In this document: one piece after another, positions 1 to 6,495 of the stretch | How positions within the stretch are numbered: the first letter of the stretch is position 1 | Layout: every line of letters starts with the position of its first letter | Origin: a virus | Length of the DNA stretch: 26,123 bases | Direction: 5' to 3' (one strand) | IMG/VR virus record: IMGVR_UViG_3300033145_000203 | Location: 1 to 26,123 of that record | The notes under the pieces: model-generated | Told to the model about the DNA's origin: nothing | What the model saw: the letters and a program-made list of their open reading frames with translations, nothing else | The model's database searches: none | Program-made: the position numbers and the translations under genes

Positions 1-157
1 TTGGTACTTTTTCATTTTTCTTAGGGGTAAAATCTTCTGCTGTTATCCATATTAAGTCATAAGTGCTTTCAATATCACTACACTTGTCGCAGGTATTAAG
101 TTCTCTAGTTTGTAGTTCCTCATGAGTTAGTTGTTTTAATTCTTCTTGGTTTTTCAT
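1..157 (-). CDS. Small early protein with CxxC motif, C-terminus cut off by window edge
   Basis: A leftward reading frame opens at ATG 157-155 and runs off the left edge without a stop, giving 52 visible residues. It starts MKNQEELKQLTHEEL and has one CxxC pair (Cys23, Cys26), which could be half of a zinc-binding site if a second pair lies beyond the edge. An alternative start two codons upstream (163-161) gives MIMKN. It is the last visible member of the leftward run of small genes that begins at 804 and has the same A-rich leader without a Shine-Dalgarno site. Function is not recognised. The frame is credible because it is continuous, hydrophilic and packed tightly against its neighbour. 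Confidence 0.55.
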   Translation of the reverse strand, partial: MKNQEELKQLTHEELQTRELNTCDKCSDIESTYDLIWITAEDFTPKKNEKVP

Positions 158-174
158 AATCATTTCTTTAATTA

Positions 175-321
175 TTAAACTCTTTGATTAATTAATTCTA
201 TTGACCTGACTATTTCAGTATGCAGTCGTTGTAAGCGTTGATAATCCTCTTTATCTTGACGCTTAATAGATTTATCAATCATTTTATTAATTAGTTCTAG
301 TGCATTTTGTTTAGTTTTCAT
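175..321 (-). CDS. Small hypothetical early protein, 48 aa
   Basis: ATG 321-319 to TAA 177-175. The product (MKTKQNALELINKMIDKSI...) is charged, predicted largely helical, with no cysteines and no membrane segment. It lies 7 nt downstream of the next leftward gene (stop at 329) and has a leader (ATAAAACT directly before ATG) nearly identical to that gene's. No family is recognised. Typical of the tiny accessory proteins in phage early operons. Confidence rests on tight packing, the shared leader and unbroken frame, not on homology. Confidence 0.5.
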   Translation of the reverse strand: MKTKQNALELINKMIDKSIKRQDKEDYQRLQRLHTEIVRSIELINQRV

Positions 322-328
322 AGTTTTA

Positions 329-502
329 TTAGTTAGTTAATAGTTCAATACTTTCTAAAATTTCATTTTGTTCTGTTTCGTACTCTTTGGCAAGTTCTTT
401 CCTGCCATTTGTTAGCTCTTTTTCAATAAGTTTTCCATAGTCCTCATTAACATACTCTTTGAGCATATTTATTAAGGTTTGTTTGTTGTAGATGTTTTTC
501 AT
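329..502 (-). CDS. Small hypothetical early protein, 57 aa
   Basis: ATG 502-500 to TAA 331-329. The product (MKNIYNKQTLINMLKEYVNE...) is rich in Glu, Lys and Asn and likely helical. No known domain. There is no Shine-Dalgarno site. The sequence before the start reads CGATAAAACT then ATG, matching the leader of the following gene. It follows a 71-nt gap holding an imperfect hairpin (536-560) after the gene at 574-804, so it is probably co-transcribed with that gene. Confidence 0.5.
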   Translation of the reverse strand: MKNIYNKQTLINMLKEYVNEDYGKLIEKELTNGRKELAKEYETEQNEILESIELLTN

Positions 503-535
503 AGTTTTATCGTTAGTTATTAAATTATTAACTCC

Positions 536-560
536 TAGCCACTATCCAATATAATGGCTA
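536..560 (-). other. Imperfect hairpin between two early genes
   Basis: On the + strand TAGCCACTAT (536-545) and ATAATGGCTA (551-560) pair over 10 positions with one mismatch around a 5-nt loop. On the transcribed (-) strand this lies about 14 nt past the stop of the 574-804 gene and 34 nt before the next start. No U-run follows, so it is not a classical terminator. A processing or attenuation hairpin is possible. Confidence 0.3.
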
Positions 561-573
561 AAGTGTCAATAAG

Positions 574-804
574 TTAGACATGATTCTCTTGTATAGCCTC
601 GTCTAGTGCTTTGATGTCTAGTTTATCACTCCAATAACTTATTCCGTCTTCAGTTTGGGTAACTCCTAAATTGGTCATACCCTCTCTAAATTGTTGAAAA
701 TTCTCGCATTTTTTAGTAAAATTGTACTGGTTTTGGTCATTATTAAACCATAATGCGATATTCCAAGTTTCCCTATTTTTCCACCCATTGTAGTCATTTT
801 TCAT
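574..804 (-). CDS. Phage protein of the NGWxNxETWN family, 76 aa
   Basis: The first gene of the leftward early run. Residues 6-19 read NGWKNRETWNIALW. This is the signature of a small family widespread in phages (from memory, the family named DUF7249; the name was not checked). Its biochemical role is not established. The rest is hydrophilic (NNDQNQYNFTKKCENF). The leader is AT-only without a Shine-Dalgarno site. The gene starts at the edge of the divergent control region 805-1045, so it is probably the most promoter-proximal early gene on this strand. Confidence 0.75.
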   Translation of the reverse strand: MKNDYNGWKNRETWNIALWFNNDQNQYNFTKKCENFQQFREGMTNLGVTQTEDGISYWSDKLDIKALDEAIQENHV

Positions 805-1014
805 AATTTATATATTACTTATTAAAAATAGCCTTTAAGGTAGTATCTCAAAGGCTAAGTTCTAACGTCGATACTACCAACGATTATATTAAGTTGTAAA
901 TGTTACTAACAGTTCTATAAGGTAGTATAATTTATATTTTAGGACTTGTCAAGCATTAAATGCTAGTAAATACCGTTAATAACTATTAAATAACCTACCT
1001 ATTAACTATATAAT
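805..1014. promoter_or_regulatory. Divergent control region with repeated GGTAGTAT motif
   Basis: This gene-free AT-rich stretch separates leftward from rightward genes. TAAGGTAGTAT occurs twice as a direct repeat (836-846 and 918-928), and its core occurs once inverted: GGTAGTATC at 839-847 pairs perfectly with GATACTACC at 870-878. A second inverted repeat, AGCCTTT (830-836) and AAAGGCT (850-856), is interlaced with it. The second direct repeat overlaps a TATAAT hexamer (926-931) that could be a rightward -10 box, though its -35 candidate TTACTA (903-908) is weak. A leftward TTGAGA (851-846) could serve the early genes, but -10 spacing is not ideal. The layout suggests operator sites between divergent promoters. 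No regulator is identified in the window. Confidence 0.4.
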
Positions 1015-1053
1015 TGTGTATAACTATAAAACTTTAAATAAACTTGTGGATAA
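1015..1053 (+). other. Two DnaA-box 9-mers, candidate replication start site
   Basis: TGTGTATAA (1015-1023) and TGTGGATAA (1045-1053) are the exact reverse complements of TTATACACA and TTATCCACA, the consensus DnaA boxes. They have the same orientation and are 30 bp apart, about three helical turns. The flank is very AT-rich and lies between divergent gene sets, a common place for a phage origin. The caution is that 1046-1168 looks coding, and its candidate GTG starts fall inside these two boxes, so the match may be chance. Confidence 0.3.
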
Positions 1054-1168
1054 AGTTTGGCAATTCCTAGACTGGCTGATTGAAAGGCTTGAATATTATA
1101 ACACAAAGGAAGACAATCCTTACTTAAAAGAATACCCTAATTATTCAGATATTAAACATAAAACATAA
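1046..1168 (+). CDS. Small hypothetical protein, 40 aa, coupled to the next gene
   Basis: A frame starting GTG 1046 (or GTG 1016, adding 10 residues) ends at TAA 1166-1168, which overlaps the ATG of the next gene as TAATG. The product (VDKVWQFLDWLIERLEYYNT...) has an amphipathic Trp/Leu-rich first half and a polar Tyr-rich tail, with a natural-looking composition. There is no Shine-Dalgarno site, as with other small genes here. The overlapping stop/start and the composition are the only support; no family is recognised. The exact start is uncertain because both GTG codons lie within DnaA-box-like sequences. Confidence 0.4.
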   Translation: MDKVWQFLDWLIERLEYYNTKEDNPYLKEYPNYSDIKHKT

Positions 1169-1566
1169 TGGCAAGACCCAGAAAGCAGAGCAAAGAATTA
1201 ATGGCTAAATGGCTAATGGAGTATAAGAGGAATGGTTGCAAGGTATATAAAGCAAGTGAATACATTAAGGTAGACCACGAAACAGTAGACACTTGGACTA
1301 AGTTAAACAAAGGTTTCTCGATTGATAAAAAGAGAATTGAACGTATTCATGCCGAAGGATTGGAAGATAACCTTGATAACATGGGCCATAAGTCAGCATT
1401 AGCTAACATAGTAAGACTTAAACATCACAACAATAAGGAAGTAAGGGCACAGTACAGTGATGACCCGGTATCATTAGAGATTAAGCCATCAGCCCTATGG
1501 TTTGCTAACAAAGACAAGCCTAAGAAGTTGGCTAACCCTAGCGAAGAAGATAGTAACGCAGTATAA
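1168..1566 (+). CDS. Helix-turn-helix protein, candidate small terminase subunit
   Basis: The 132-aa product begins with a basic stretch (MARPRKQSKELMAKW) followed by a segment at about 20-50 (YKRNGCKVYKASEYIKVDHETVDTW) shaped like a DNA-binding helix-turn-helix: cells of 'acquire, recognise, bind' pattern with a Cys/Ala-rich first helix and a TVDTW recognition helix. This resembles the N-terminal domain of phage small terminase subunits, which bind the pac or cos site and hand DNA to the large subunit. The Pro/Lys-rich tail is probably disordered. It lies 1.6 kb before the large terminase gene, in the expected order. A transcription regulator is the main alternative; the call rests on motif shape and position. 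Confidence 0.45.
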   Translation: MARPRKQSKELMAKWLMEYKRNGCKVYKASEYIKVDHETVDTWTKLNKGFSIDKKRIERIHAEGLEDNLDNMGHKSALANIVRLKHHNNKEVRAQYSDDPVSLEIKPSALWFANKDKPKKLANPSEEDSNAV

Positions 1567-1604
1567 TACTAATTATACTGATAAACGATATATATACAAA
1601 CCAA

Positions 1605-1629
1605 GGGGGGTACACCCAATAGGGGGGGG
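1605..1629 (+). other. Paired G-runs, candidate packaging-related site
   Basis: Six G (1605-1610) and eight G (1622-1629) are separated by TACACCCAATA within otherwise AT-rich DNA, in the gap after the terminase-like gene. No other gap in the window has such runs. Phage cos and pac sites often lie by the small terminase gene and are GC-rich, so a packaging site is a reasonable guess. A slippery or regulatory sequence is equally possible. Confidence 0.25.
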
Positions 1630-1706
1630 CTAGCGTGTAAGTAACTATATTATGGGATATAAACCATAGGAGTCACAAAGAAAAACCATAGGAATAATAA
1701 AGAAAT

Positions 1707-1874
1707 ATGATAAAAGCTATAAAAAAGCGTTTAAATAATGGTTTAAATAACTTTTCACTTCTCCGTTTGGAATCTTTTATTGAACAAGAGAAAACAAAAT
1801 CCTATAACGAGGGTTATGATAAAGCAAATAAAGATAGACAAAAAAAAGAGAAATTACTAAAAGAATTAGAATAA
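1707..1874 (+). CDS. Small hypothetical protein, 55 aa, basic and helical
   Basis: ATG 1707 to TAA 1874. The product (MIKAIKKRLNNGLNNFSL...) is Lys-rich with a highly charged coiled-coil-like C-terminal half ending EKLLKELE. A weak purine site (ATAGGAATAATAAAG) precedes the start, and the upstream gap repeats AACCATAGGA twice. No family is recognised. It sits between the terminase-like gene and another small phage gene, so it is probably part of the same rightward transcript. Confidence 0.5.
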   Translation: MIKAIKKRLNNGLNNFSLLRLESFIEQEKTKSYNEGYDKANKDRQKKEKLLKELE

Positions 1875-1890
1875 GGGCTAACTTTAGCGA

Positions 1891-1918
1891 AGGGTATAAA
1901 AAGACCCTATTTCATTTA
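1891..1918 (+). terminator. Weak hairpin with T-rich tail
   Basis: AGGGT (1891-1895) and ACCCT (1904-1908) form a 5-bp stem with an 8-nt loop, followed by T-rich sequence (ATTTCATTT), 16 nt after the stop of the preceding small gene. It has the form of a weak intrinsic terminator, but the stem is short. A second imperfect hairpin (TTTCACCA at 1947-1954 with TGGCGAAA at 1960-1967) lies before the next gene. Confidence 0.2.
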
Positions 1919-1986
1919 ACCCCCATAAACATTAGGTAAAAAGAGGTTTCACCATGGGGTGGCGAAATATATTATAACATAAAAAT

Positions 1987-2334
1987 ATGCGCTATAAATT
2001 AGCCAAACAACTTAAAGATGCATTAGCCAAACAACTTAAAGATGCTGGATGGGAACAAGAATTAAATTGGGGAGATTTCTATTATGATGATATAGCTCAA
2101 TTATTTGTAGCAGAAGTTGGTGATGTTATTGATAGGGATAAAGGAGAGTGTAAAGCACCAACCTTATCTGAACTTATAGATGCAACAACATCATTACAAA
2201 CTATACAAAAACACGCTTCTGGTTCAAAATGGTGGGCAAATTCAAGGGATGGTATAGGTCCAGTATGTGATAGCCCAGAAGAAGCAGTAGCTAAACTTTG
2301 GATTAAATTAAATGAAACTAACACTCTCAGATAA
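1987..2334 (+). CDS. Conserved phage hypothetical protein, 115 aa
   Basis: The product has a pattern that recurs in many phage genomes: KQLKDAGWEQ, then GDFYYDD, then APTLSELIDA, ending PEEAVAKLWIKLN. Its function is unknown; such proteins usually sit among small early or middle genes. The first 20 residues contain a perfect tandem duplication, LAKQLKDA twice, caused by a 24-nt repeat (1999-2046), so the ancestral protein was probably 8 residues shorter. The leader lacks a Shine-Dalgarno site and is A-rich, like the other small genes in this part. The 3' end overlaps the next gene by 23 nt. Confidence 0.65.
   Translation: MRYKLAKQLKDALAKQLKDAGWEQELNWGDFYYDDIAQLFVAEVGDVIDRDKGECKAPTLSELIDATTSLQTIQKHASGSKWWANSRDGIGPVCDSPEEAVAKLWIKLNETNTLR
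1999..2046 (+). repeat. Tandem 24-nt in-frame duplication
   Basis: Two adjacent 24-nt units (1999-2022 and 2023-2046) differ only at the last base (GCA versus GCT). The duplication is in frame and encodes LAKQLKDA twice. This looks like a recent slippage or unequal-recombination event at the start of the gene. Confidence 0.9.
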
Positions 2335-2467
2335 AGGGAAGAGGGTCTCAGTGAAGATTGATGAAAGAGACCTAGACCATGCTAAACAAATAGAGTTTAT
2401 AATAAATATTTTATTAAATAGATTAAATGATATGCCAGGAACACCAACAACAGCAGACGATTTGTAA
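2312..2467 (+). CDS. Small hypothetical protein, 51 aa
   Basis: ATG 2312 lies inside the end of the previous gene (23-nt overlap, different frame) and the frame ends at TAA 2467. The product (MKLTLSDKGKRVSVKIDERD...) has a short beta-like N-terminus, then a helical stretch (HAKQIEFIINILLNRL) and a tail MPGTPTTADDL. A GTG at codon 14 is an alternative start. No family is recognised. The composition is protein-like and the overlap is typical of packed phage genes. Confidence 0.5.
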   Translation: MKLTLSDKGKRVSVKIDERDLDHAKQIEFIINILLNRLNDMPGTPTTADDL

Positions 2468-2471
2468 CTTG

Positions 2472-2602
2472 TAATTTGGTTCTTTAATAGGAAATCTAGA
2501 TAGGTCATAACCCATACCTTGTGGGTTCTAGTGTGCCGTAAGGCTTTCCGTTAAGAGGCGGTTAAAGATATTAGTAAAAACACGAACGTGACCACCAAAT
2601 TA
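2472..2602 (+). ncRNA. Candidate structured RNA with closing stem and possible pseudoknot
   Basis: In the gap between two small genes, TAATTTGGT (2472-2480) and ACCAAATTA (2594-2602) form a perfect 9-bp closing stem. Directly inside on the 3' side, GGTCAT (2503-2508) pairs with GTGACC (2588-2593) including one G-U pair. Directly inside on the 5' side, TCTTTAA (2481-2487) pairs with TTAAAGA (2562-2568); these two helices cross, which would make a pseudoknot. Local hairpins include AACCCA/TGGGTT (2509-2514 with 2522-2527) and GCC-GTAA-GGC (2535-2544) with a GNRA-type loop. The segment is less AT-rich than nearby gaps. It does not match a tRNA or hammerhead pattern. It could be an uncharacterised phage RNA, ribozyme or cis-element upstream of the terminase. 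Confidence 0.4.
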
Positions 2603-2626
2603 TAGGTTATTAAATAAGTATATATA

Positions 2627-2743
2627 GTGCCAAACGCAAAGAAGAAGAAACAGAAGAAAGTGAGGAAACACCGTAGAAAGAAGATGTGGAGAAAATCTCG
2701 TCATAAACGGTTATTTGGTAGGTTAAAGAAACGTAAAAAATAA
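2627..2743 (+). CDS. Hyper-basic 38-aa micro-protein
   Basis: GTG 2627 to TAA 2743. Of 38 residues, 23 are Lys or Arg and two are His (VPNAKKKKQKKVRKHRRKKM...). An in-frame stop at 2615-2617 limits upstream extension, and there is no Shine-Dalgarno site; an internal ATG at codon 20 is an alternative start. Such composition recalls small ribosome-associated proteins (THX or COX24-like) and nucleic-acid condensing peptides, but no family can be assigned. The stop TAA is fused to the ribosome site of the next gene (TAAGGAGGG). It may bind the adjacent structured RNA or phage DNA; that is speculation. Confidence 0.4.
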   Translation: MPNAKKKKQKKVRKHRRKKMWRKSRHKRLFGRLKKRKK

Positions 2744-2752
2744 GGAGGGTAT

Positions 2753-3217
2753 ATGAATTTTAGAAAATGGTTTGAAAATGATTATAATTGGTATAGTAGA
2801 AATTCATGTGGAGATAAACTAGATGAGTTTTGGGATGATTTAGTTGAACATGAATTGACTTTTGAAGAAAAGGATATTGCCGAAAAATTTTGTTTTCAAA
2901 GTTTTCATAAAACCCCTAGTTTTAAATTAAAAGTAGGAGAATTAGCACACAAGTTTGATATAATTCATTTTTCTGCTAGATATTGTCAAAGAAAAGAAAT
3001 AACATGGTTAAGTCCTGGTTGTATCTATTTTAAAGATGGATTTCATTCTTCTGGTTATGGTAGACTTGATGAAAAATGGTTTGATTTATATGAATTTGTA
3101 GATGCTGGACTTATTCCATATAACAAAGCCATTAAGTGGATAGAAAATAAATTTTGGGATTATAGAGATGGATTACAAATAAAAATTAAAATGATAAAAG
3201 AAATTGTCATTAGCTGA
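2753..3217 (+). CDS. Hypothetical protein, 154 aa, upstream of large terminase
   Basis: A strong Shine-Dalgarno site (AAGGAGGG, 4 nt before ATG) supports the start. The product is unusually rich in aromatic residues, with many Trp, Tyr and Phe (MNFRKWFENDYNWYSRNSCG, later WFDLYEFVDAG and WIENKFWDYRDG), and has four Cys. No signal peptide, membrane segment or known motif is visible. It overlaps the start of the large terminase gene by 14 nt, which suggests coupled translation. The function is not recognised. The order places it in the late packaging operon. Confidence 0.6.
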   Translation: MNFRKWFENDYNWYSRNSCGDKLDEFWDDLVEHELTFEEKDIAEKFCFQSFHKTPSFKLKVGELAHKFDIIHFSARYCQRKEITWLSPGCIYFKDGFHSSGYGRLDEKWFDLYEFVDAGLIPYNKAIKWIENKFWDYRDGLQIKIKMIKEIVIS

Positions 3218-4556
3218 AGATTTTACACCTAGAAGCTGGCAGGCACAAATAATAGGAAATCCTAAAAAGGACATCCTAGAGGATAAAACAAAATACAAGG
3301 TAATCGTAGCCCACCGTAAGAGTGGGAAGACGGTTATGGCACTTATGTATTTGTTTATGAAAGCTTATCAGTGCCAAGCTGGTTTTTCAAAAGAGGGGGA
3401 CATGAGGGTTCCCCGTTTTACCTATATCGGACCCACTTACAAACAAGCTAAAGATATTGCTTGGGATTTACTCAAAGACATGGTTCCTAAGTGGTGTCTC
3501 CTTAAAAGACCAAACGAATCCAATTTAGAGATTAGACTTACGAATCGATGTATCTTGAACCTTAAAGGGGCAGATAAAGAAGATTCGCTTCGTGGGCCTG
3601 GCCTGTACTTTGCGTTGATGGACGAGTACGCATTCATGAAGCCCCATATATGGGACCAAGTTATTCGTCCTGAGCTAGGTCAAACAGGGGGTGATGCGAT
3701 GTTCATCGGCACTCCCAATGGCAGGGACCATTTCTATGACGTCTTCAAACTTGGGAGAGACGGTATGAATAATTGGAAATCCTGGCTTTTGCCAGCGACA
3801 CTTCCAACGCTCAGCCTAGAAGAGGGTACCCCACGGGGTCAGGATTTGCTCTCCGAAGGGTTCCTCGCCGAACAAAAAGAAACAACAATGGAAAGATTCT
3901 ACAAGCAAGAATACGAATGTGTATTCGATGATGATGCTGGTAGAGTTTTTTCTAAAATAGATAATGCTGTAGTAGATGAATGGAGAGAGTTTCCTGAAGC
4001 AGGTCACAGATACCGATTGGGTGTTGACCCTGCCTTACGTCAGGATTGGACAGTCATTTCTGTGATTGATTTAACTGATTGGAAAGTTAAATATGTTTAT
4101 CGTACTAACAAGGTAGATGCTGAATTGTTATATACAAAGATAGAGAATGAAGCTAACCGTTGGACTACAGATGCAGGGGCTCCAGAGATTCAGTTTGATA
4201 CTACAGGAATGGGAGACCCTATGTATGATTCCCTGACTAAAAAAGGTTTAGGAATCACACCAATAAAATTTACTAATAAATCAAAGATGCAAATGGTAGA
4301 ACAGTTAGAAGTTATGTTCAACCATGGAAATATAAAAATCCCTAGATGTGAGTGGCTGATAGATGAATTAAAAGAATATACCTATGAGAAACTTCCGTCA
4401 GGTAGATACCGCTATGGTGCTCCTTCAGGACGCCACGATGACGGTGTAACTTCTTTGATGCTTGCTACTTACAATCTTCCACCAAAGTTTTCAGTAACAA
4501 GAAGTAGTCAAAATACTAATCAACAATATAAATATAATAAATATACGGGTTATTAA
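3204..4556 (+). CDS. terL: Terminase large subunit (packaging ATPase and nuclease)
   Basis: This protein drives DNA into the prohead and cuts the concatemer. The ATPase domain shows a Walker A motif at 36-43 (AHRKSGKT), an ALMDEYA Walker B with catalytic Glu141, and the coupling motif IGTPNG at 168-173. The RNase-H-like nuclease domain shows its acidic residues in GVDPALRQD (Asp275), FDTTGMGD (Asp332) and RHDDG near 421. The 450-aa length is normal. The start is TTG 3204: an in-frame stop (3195-3197) bars longer forms, and the next residues (FTPRSWQ) match a typical terminase beginning. It overlaps the previous gene and is 2 nt from the portal gene. Confidence 0.95.
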   Translation: MSLAEDFTPRSWQAQIIGNPKKDILEDKTKYKVIVAHRKSGKTVMALMYLFMKAYQCQAGFSKEGDMRVPRFTYIGPTYKQAKDIAWDLLKDMVPKWCLLKRPNESNLEIRLTNRCILNLKGADKEDSLRGPGLYFALMDEYAFMKPHIWDQVIRPELGQTGGDAMFIGTPNGRDHFYDVFKLGRDGMNNWKSWLLPATLPTLSLEEGTPRGQDLLSEGFLAEQKETTMERFYKQEYECVFDDDAGRVFSKIDNAVVDEWREFPEAGHRYRLGVDPALRQDWTVISVIDLTDWKVKYVYRTNKVDAELLYTKIENEANRWTTDAGAPEIQFDTTGMGDPMYDSLTKKGLGITPIKFTNKSKMQMVEQLEVMFNHGNIKIPRCEWLIDELKEYTYEKLPSGRYRYGAPSGRHDDGVTSLMLATYNLPPKFSVTRSSQNTNQQYKYNKYTGY

Positions 4557-4558
4557 TT

Positions 4559-6322
4559 ATGCCTTATAAAGAATCGGGGGACAAATTAACAAGAAAAGTA
4601 AAGCTAGTGAAAGCTTTAGATTTGGTGACAAGTCGTTATAGTGTTGCCTCTGATTTTACGCAATCTTATTTTACAAGATTTCAAGAATACTACGAACTCT
4701 ATAGAAGTTATCTAAGAGAAGGTCAACTTCCATGGCGTTCAAATCTATTCATTCCAAAGACTTTTGAAATTGTAGAGACAATCGCTCCTCGGGTCGCTCA
4801 GGCTCAGAGGACTTTTAAGACCCTACCTGTAGAAGGAACTGACACAGCTAATGCTGAAGCCTTTACAGACTTACTAAAGTTTCAGTTTGCAAGGACTGAT
4901 ATGGAATCTATCATAGAGGAGCTAACCAAAGAAGCCTTGATTTATGGTACAGCAGTAGCGAAGGTTACTTGGAAAGATAATATGCCTAACCCTGAAGTTG
5001 TTGATATATTTGACTTCTTTCCAGACCCTAAAGCTAGGAATCAGGATGAACTTAAATATGTTATCCATAGGGTAGAAAGAGATATTAAAGATTTAGAGGA
5101 GAATCCAAATTATGATAAGAAGGCTTTAAAGCAATTAAAAAAAGGTACTGGCAGTGCACAAGATAATGAAGAAAGGTTACAGAGATTAGGGGTTATGGGA
5201 GTCACAGCAGAAGACGGTACAAGAAAGAGATATGAGGTTTTGGAATATTGGGGAGATTTTCAAGGCAAGAATTATATTATAGTAGTAGCCGATGGAATTG
5301 TACTTAGATGTGATGAGAATCCTTATGCTACTTGGAATCCATTTGTAATAGTAAGGGATACAATCATACCTCATGAGTTCTATGGTATTGGTGAGATTGA
5401 ACCTAACATGAGTTTACAGAATGAGTTAAATGATGTTAGGAATCAGCGAATGGATAACGTGAAGCTCAACTTGAACTCTATGTGGAAAGTAATTGCAGGT
5501 GGCGTTCAGTTTGAAGATGAACTTGTTTCAAGACCTGGTGGAGTTATTCATCTTACAAGACCAGATGGTTTGATTGCAAATGAAAGACAGACTGTACCAG
5601 CAGAAGCCTTTACAGAGGAATCAATTATCAAATCTGATATGGAACGGTCAACGGGTGCTAATAGTCCGCTATCAGGAGCCTTAGTATCGCCTATGGGTGG
5701 TACACAAGGTGGCGTGATTAACAGAACAGCGACTGCATGGCAAGGTGCTATCAATCAAGCTGACAAGCGATTTAACGCTAAGGTTAGCCAAATGAAACAG
5801 GGTATTATCAGAATAGGTAGAAAATTCCTAGAGCTTGACCAACAATTTATGGACCAACCAACTGTTATAAGAATTATAGGTAAAGAAGGGGAAGCCATGC
5901 TTGTTCCTTTATTACCAGAAGATATAAAATCTAACTTTGATTTAGATATAGAAATAGAATTCTTAGATGAATTTCAACAGATGCAACAAGACGTTCAACT
6001 CTTACAGACCTTGGCAAACGTGCCTGGGTTCAATGTGGCTGCTTTGGCTGCTGACATCATTGAGAAATCTGGTAAGAAGAATGTTGAGAAGTATCTACAA
6101 CCACCACAACCACCGCCACCAGAACCGCCAGAAGACCCGAAAGTTAACTTTAGCTTAAAGGGTGATATGATGCCTGATGCTGTAGCTCAGTTATTGGATA
6201 AAAAGGAAGGGATTAAATCTAATCCTGATGAGGTGGCAACCAAGATGAGAGAAAATAAAATATCTAATGCTGAGAAAGCAGCTAAGATACAAGAATCATT
6301 AACAACTAAAACAAACGTATGA
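4559..6322 (+). CDS. Portal protein
   Basis: The portal is the dodecameric ring at one capsid vertex through which DNA enters and leaves. The 587-aa product has the features of this family: an N-terminal region with LPWRSNLFIPKTFEIVET and APRVAQAQRTF (about 57-85), a charged central part, NDVRNQRMDNVKLNLNSMWK (about 291-310) resembling the stem/wing boundary of portals, and GGTQGGVINRTATAWQGA further on. The C-terminus carries a Pro-rich linker (QPPQPPPPEPPEDP) and a Lys-rich tail. The position right after the large terminase agrees. The stop overlaps the next start as ATGA. Confidence 0.9.
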   Translation: MPYKESGDKLTRKVKLVKALDLVTSRYSVASDFTQSYFTRFQEYYELYRSYLREGQLPWRSNLFIPKTFEIVETIAPRVAQAQRTFKTLPVEGTDTANAEAFTDLLKFQFARTDMESIIEELTKEALIYGTAVAKVTWKDNMPNPEVVDIFDFFPDPKARNQDELKYVIHRVERDIKDLEENPNYDKKALKQLKKGTGSAQDNEERLQRLGVMGVTAEDGTRKRYEVLEYWGDFQGKNYIIVVADGIVLRCDENPYATWNPFVIVRDTIIPHEFYGIGEIEPNMSLQNELNDVRNQRMDNVKLNLNSMWKVIAGGVQFEDELVSRPGGVIHLTRPDGLIANERQTVPAEAFTEESIIKSDMERSTGANSPLSGALVSPMGGTQGGVINRTATAWQGAINQADKRFNAKVSQMKQGIIRIGRKFLELDQQFMDQPTVIRIIGKEGEAMLVPLLPEDIKSNFDLDIEIEFLDEFQQMQQDVQLLQTLANVPGFNVAALAADIIEKSGKKNVEKYLQPPQPPPPEPPEDPKVNFSLKGDMMPDAVAQLLDKKEGIKSNPDEVATKMRENKISNAEKAAKIQESLTTKTNV

Positions 6323-6495
6323 AGAATTTAAAAAAAGTAGTAGAAAAAGTAATCATTCCTAAAGGGAGTAAACTTGATGGTATTGAGTTTGACATTAAAA
6401 TTGGTGTCACACATCACGATAACCCAGAAAATGCTGGTTATTTAAGAGGAGAAGTATCAATGTTAGAAAAGTGTAAAAAAGCATTAGGAGAATAA
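6319..6495 (+). CDS. Small hypothetical protein, 58 aa, coupled to portal
   Basis: ATG 6319 overlaps the portal stop (ATGA), and the frame closes at TAA 6495. The product (MKNLKKVVEKVIIPKGSKLD...) has a beta-like middle (GIEFDIKIGVTHHD) and a C-terminal stretch LRGEVSMLEKCKKALGE that is probably helical. The ATGA coupling makes it a real gene of the head operon. No family is recognised. A minor head or assembly factor is possible from context only. Confidence 0.6.
   Translation: MKNLKKVVEKVIIPKGSKLDGIEFDIKIGVTHHDNPENAGYLRGEVSMLEKCKKALGE

Noticed and set aside
1947-1967. Intrinsic terminator before the gene at 1987
   Set aside because: The 8-bp stem has a mismatch and is not followed by a T-run.
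2472-2602. tRNA, hammerhead ribozyme or group I intron
   Set aside because: No acceptor/T-arm layout or TTCRA loop fits, there is no CTGANGA core, and the AAGATAT-like string is too little to call an intron.
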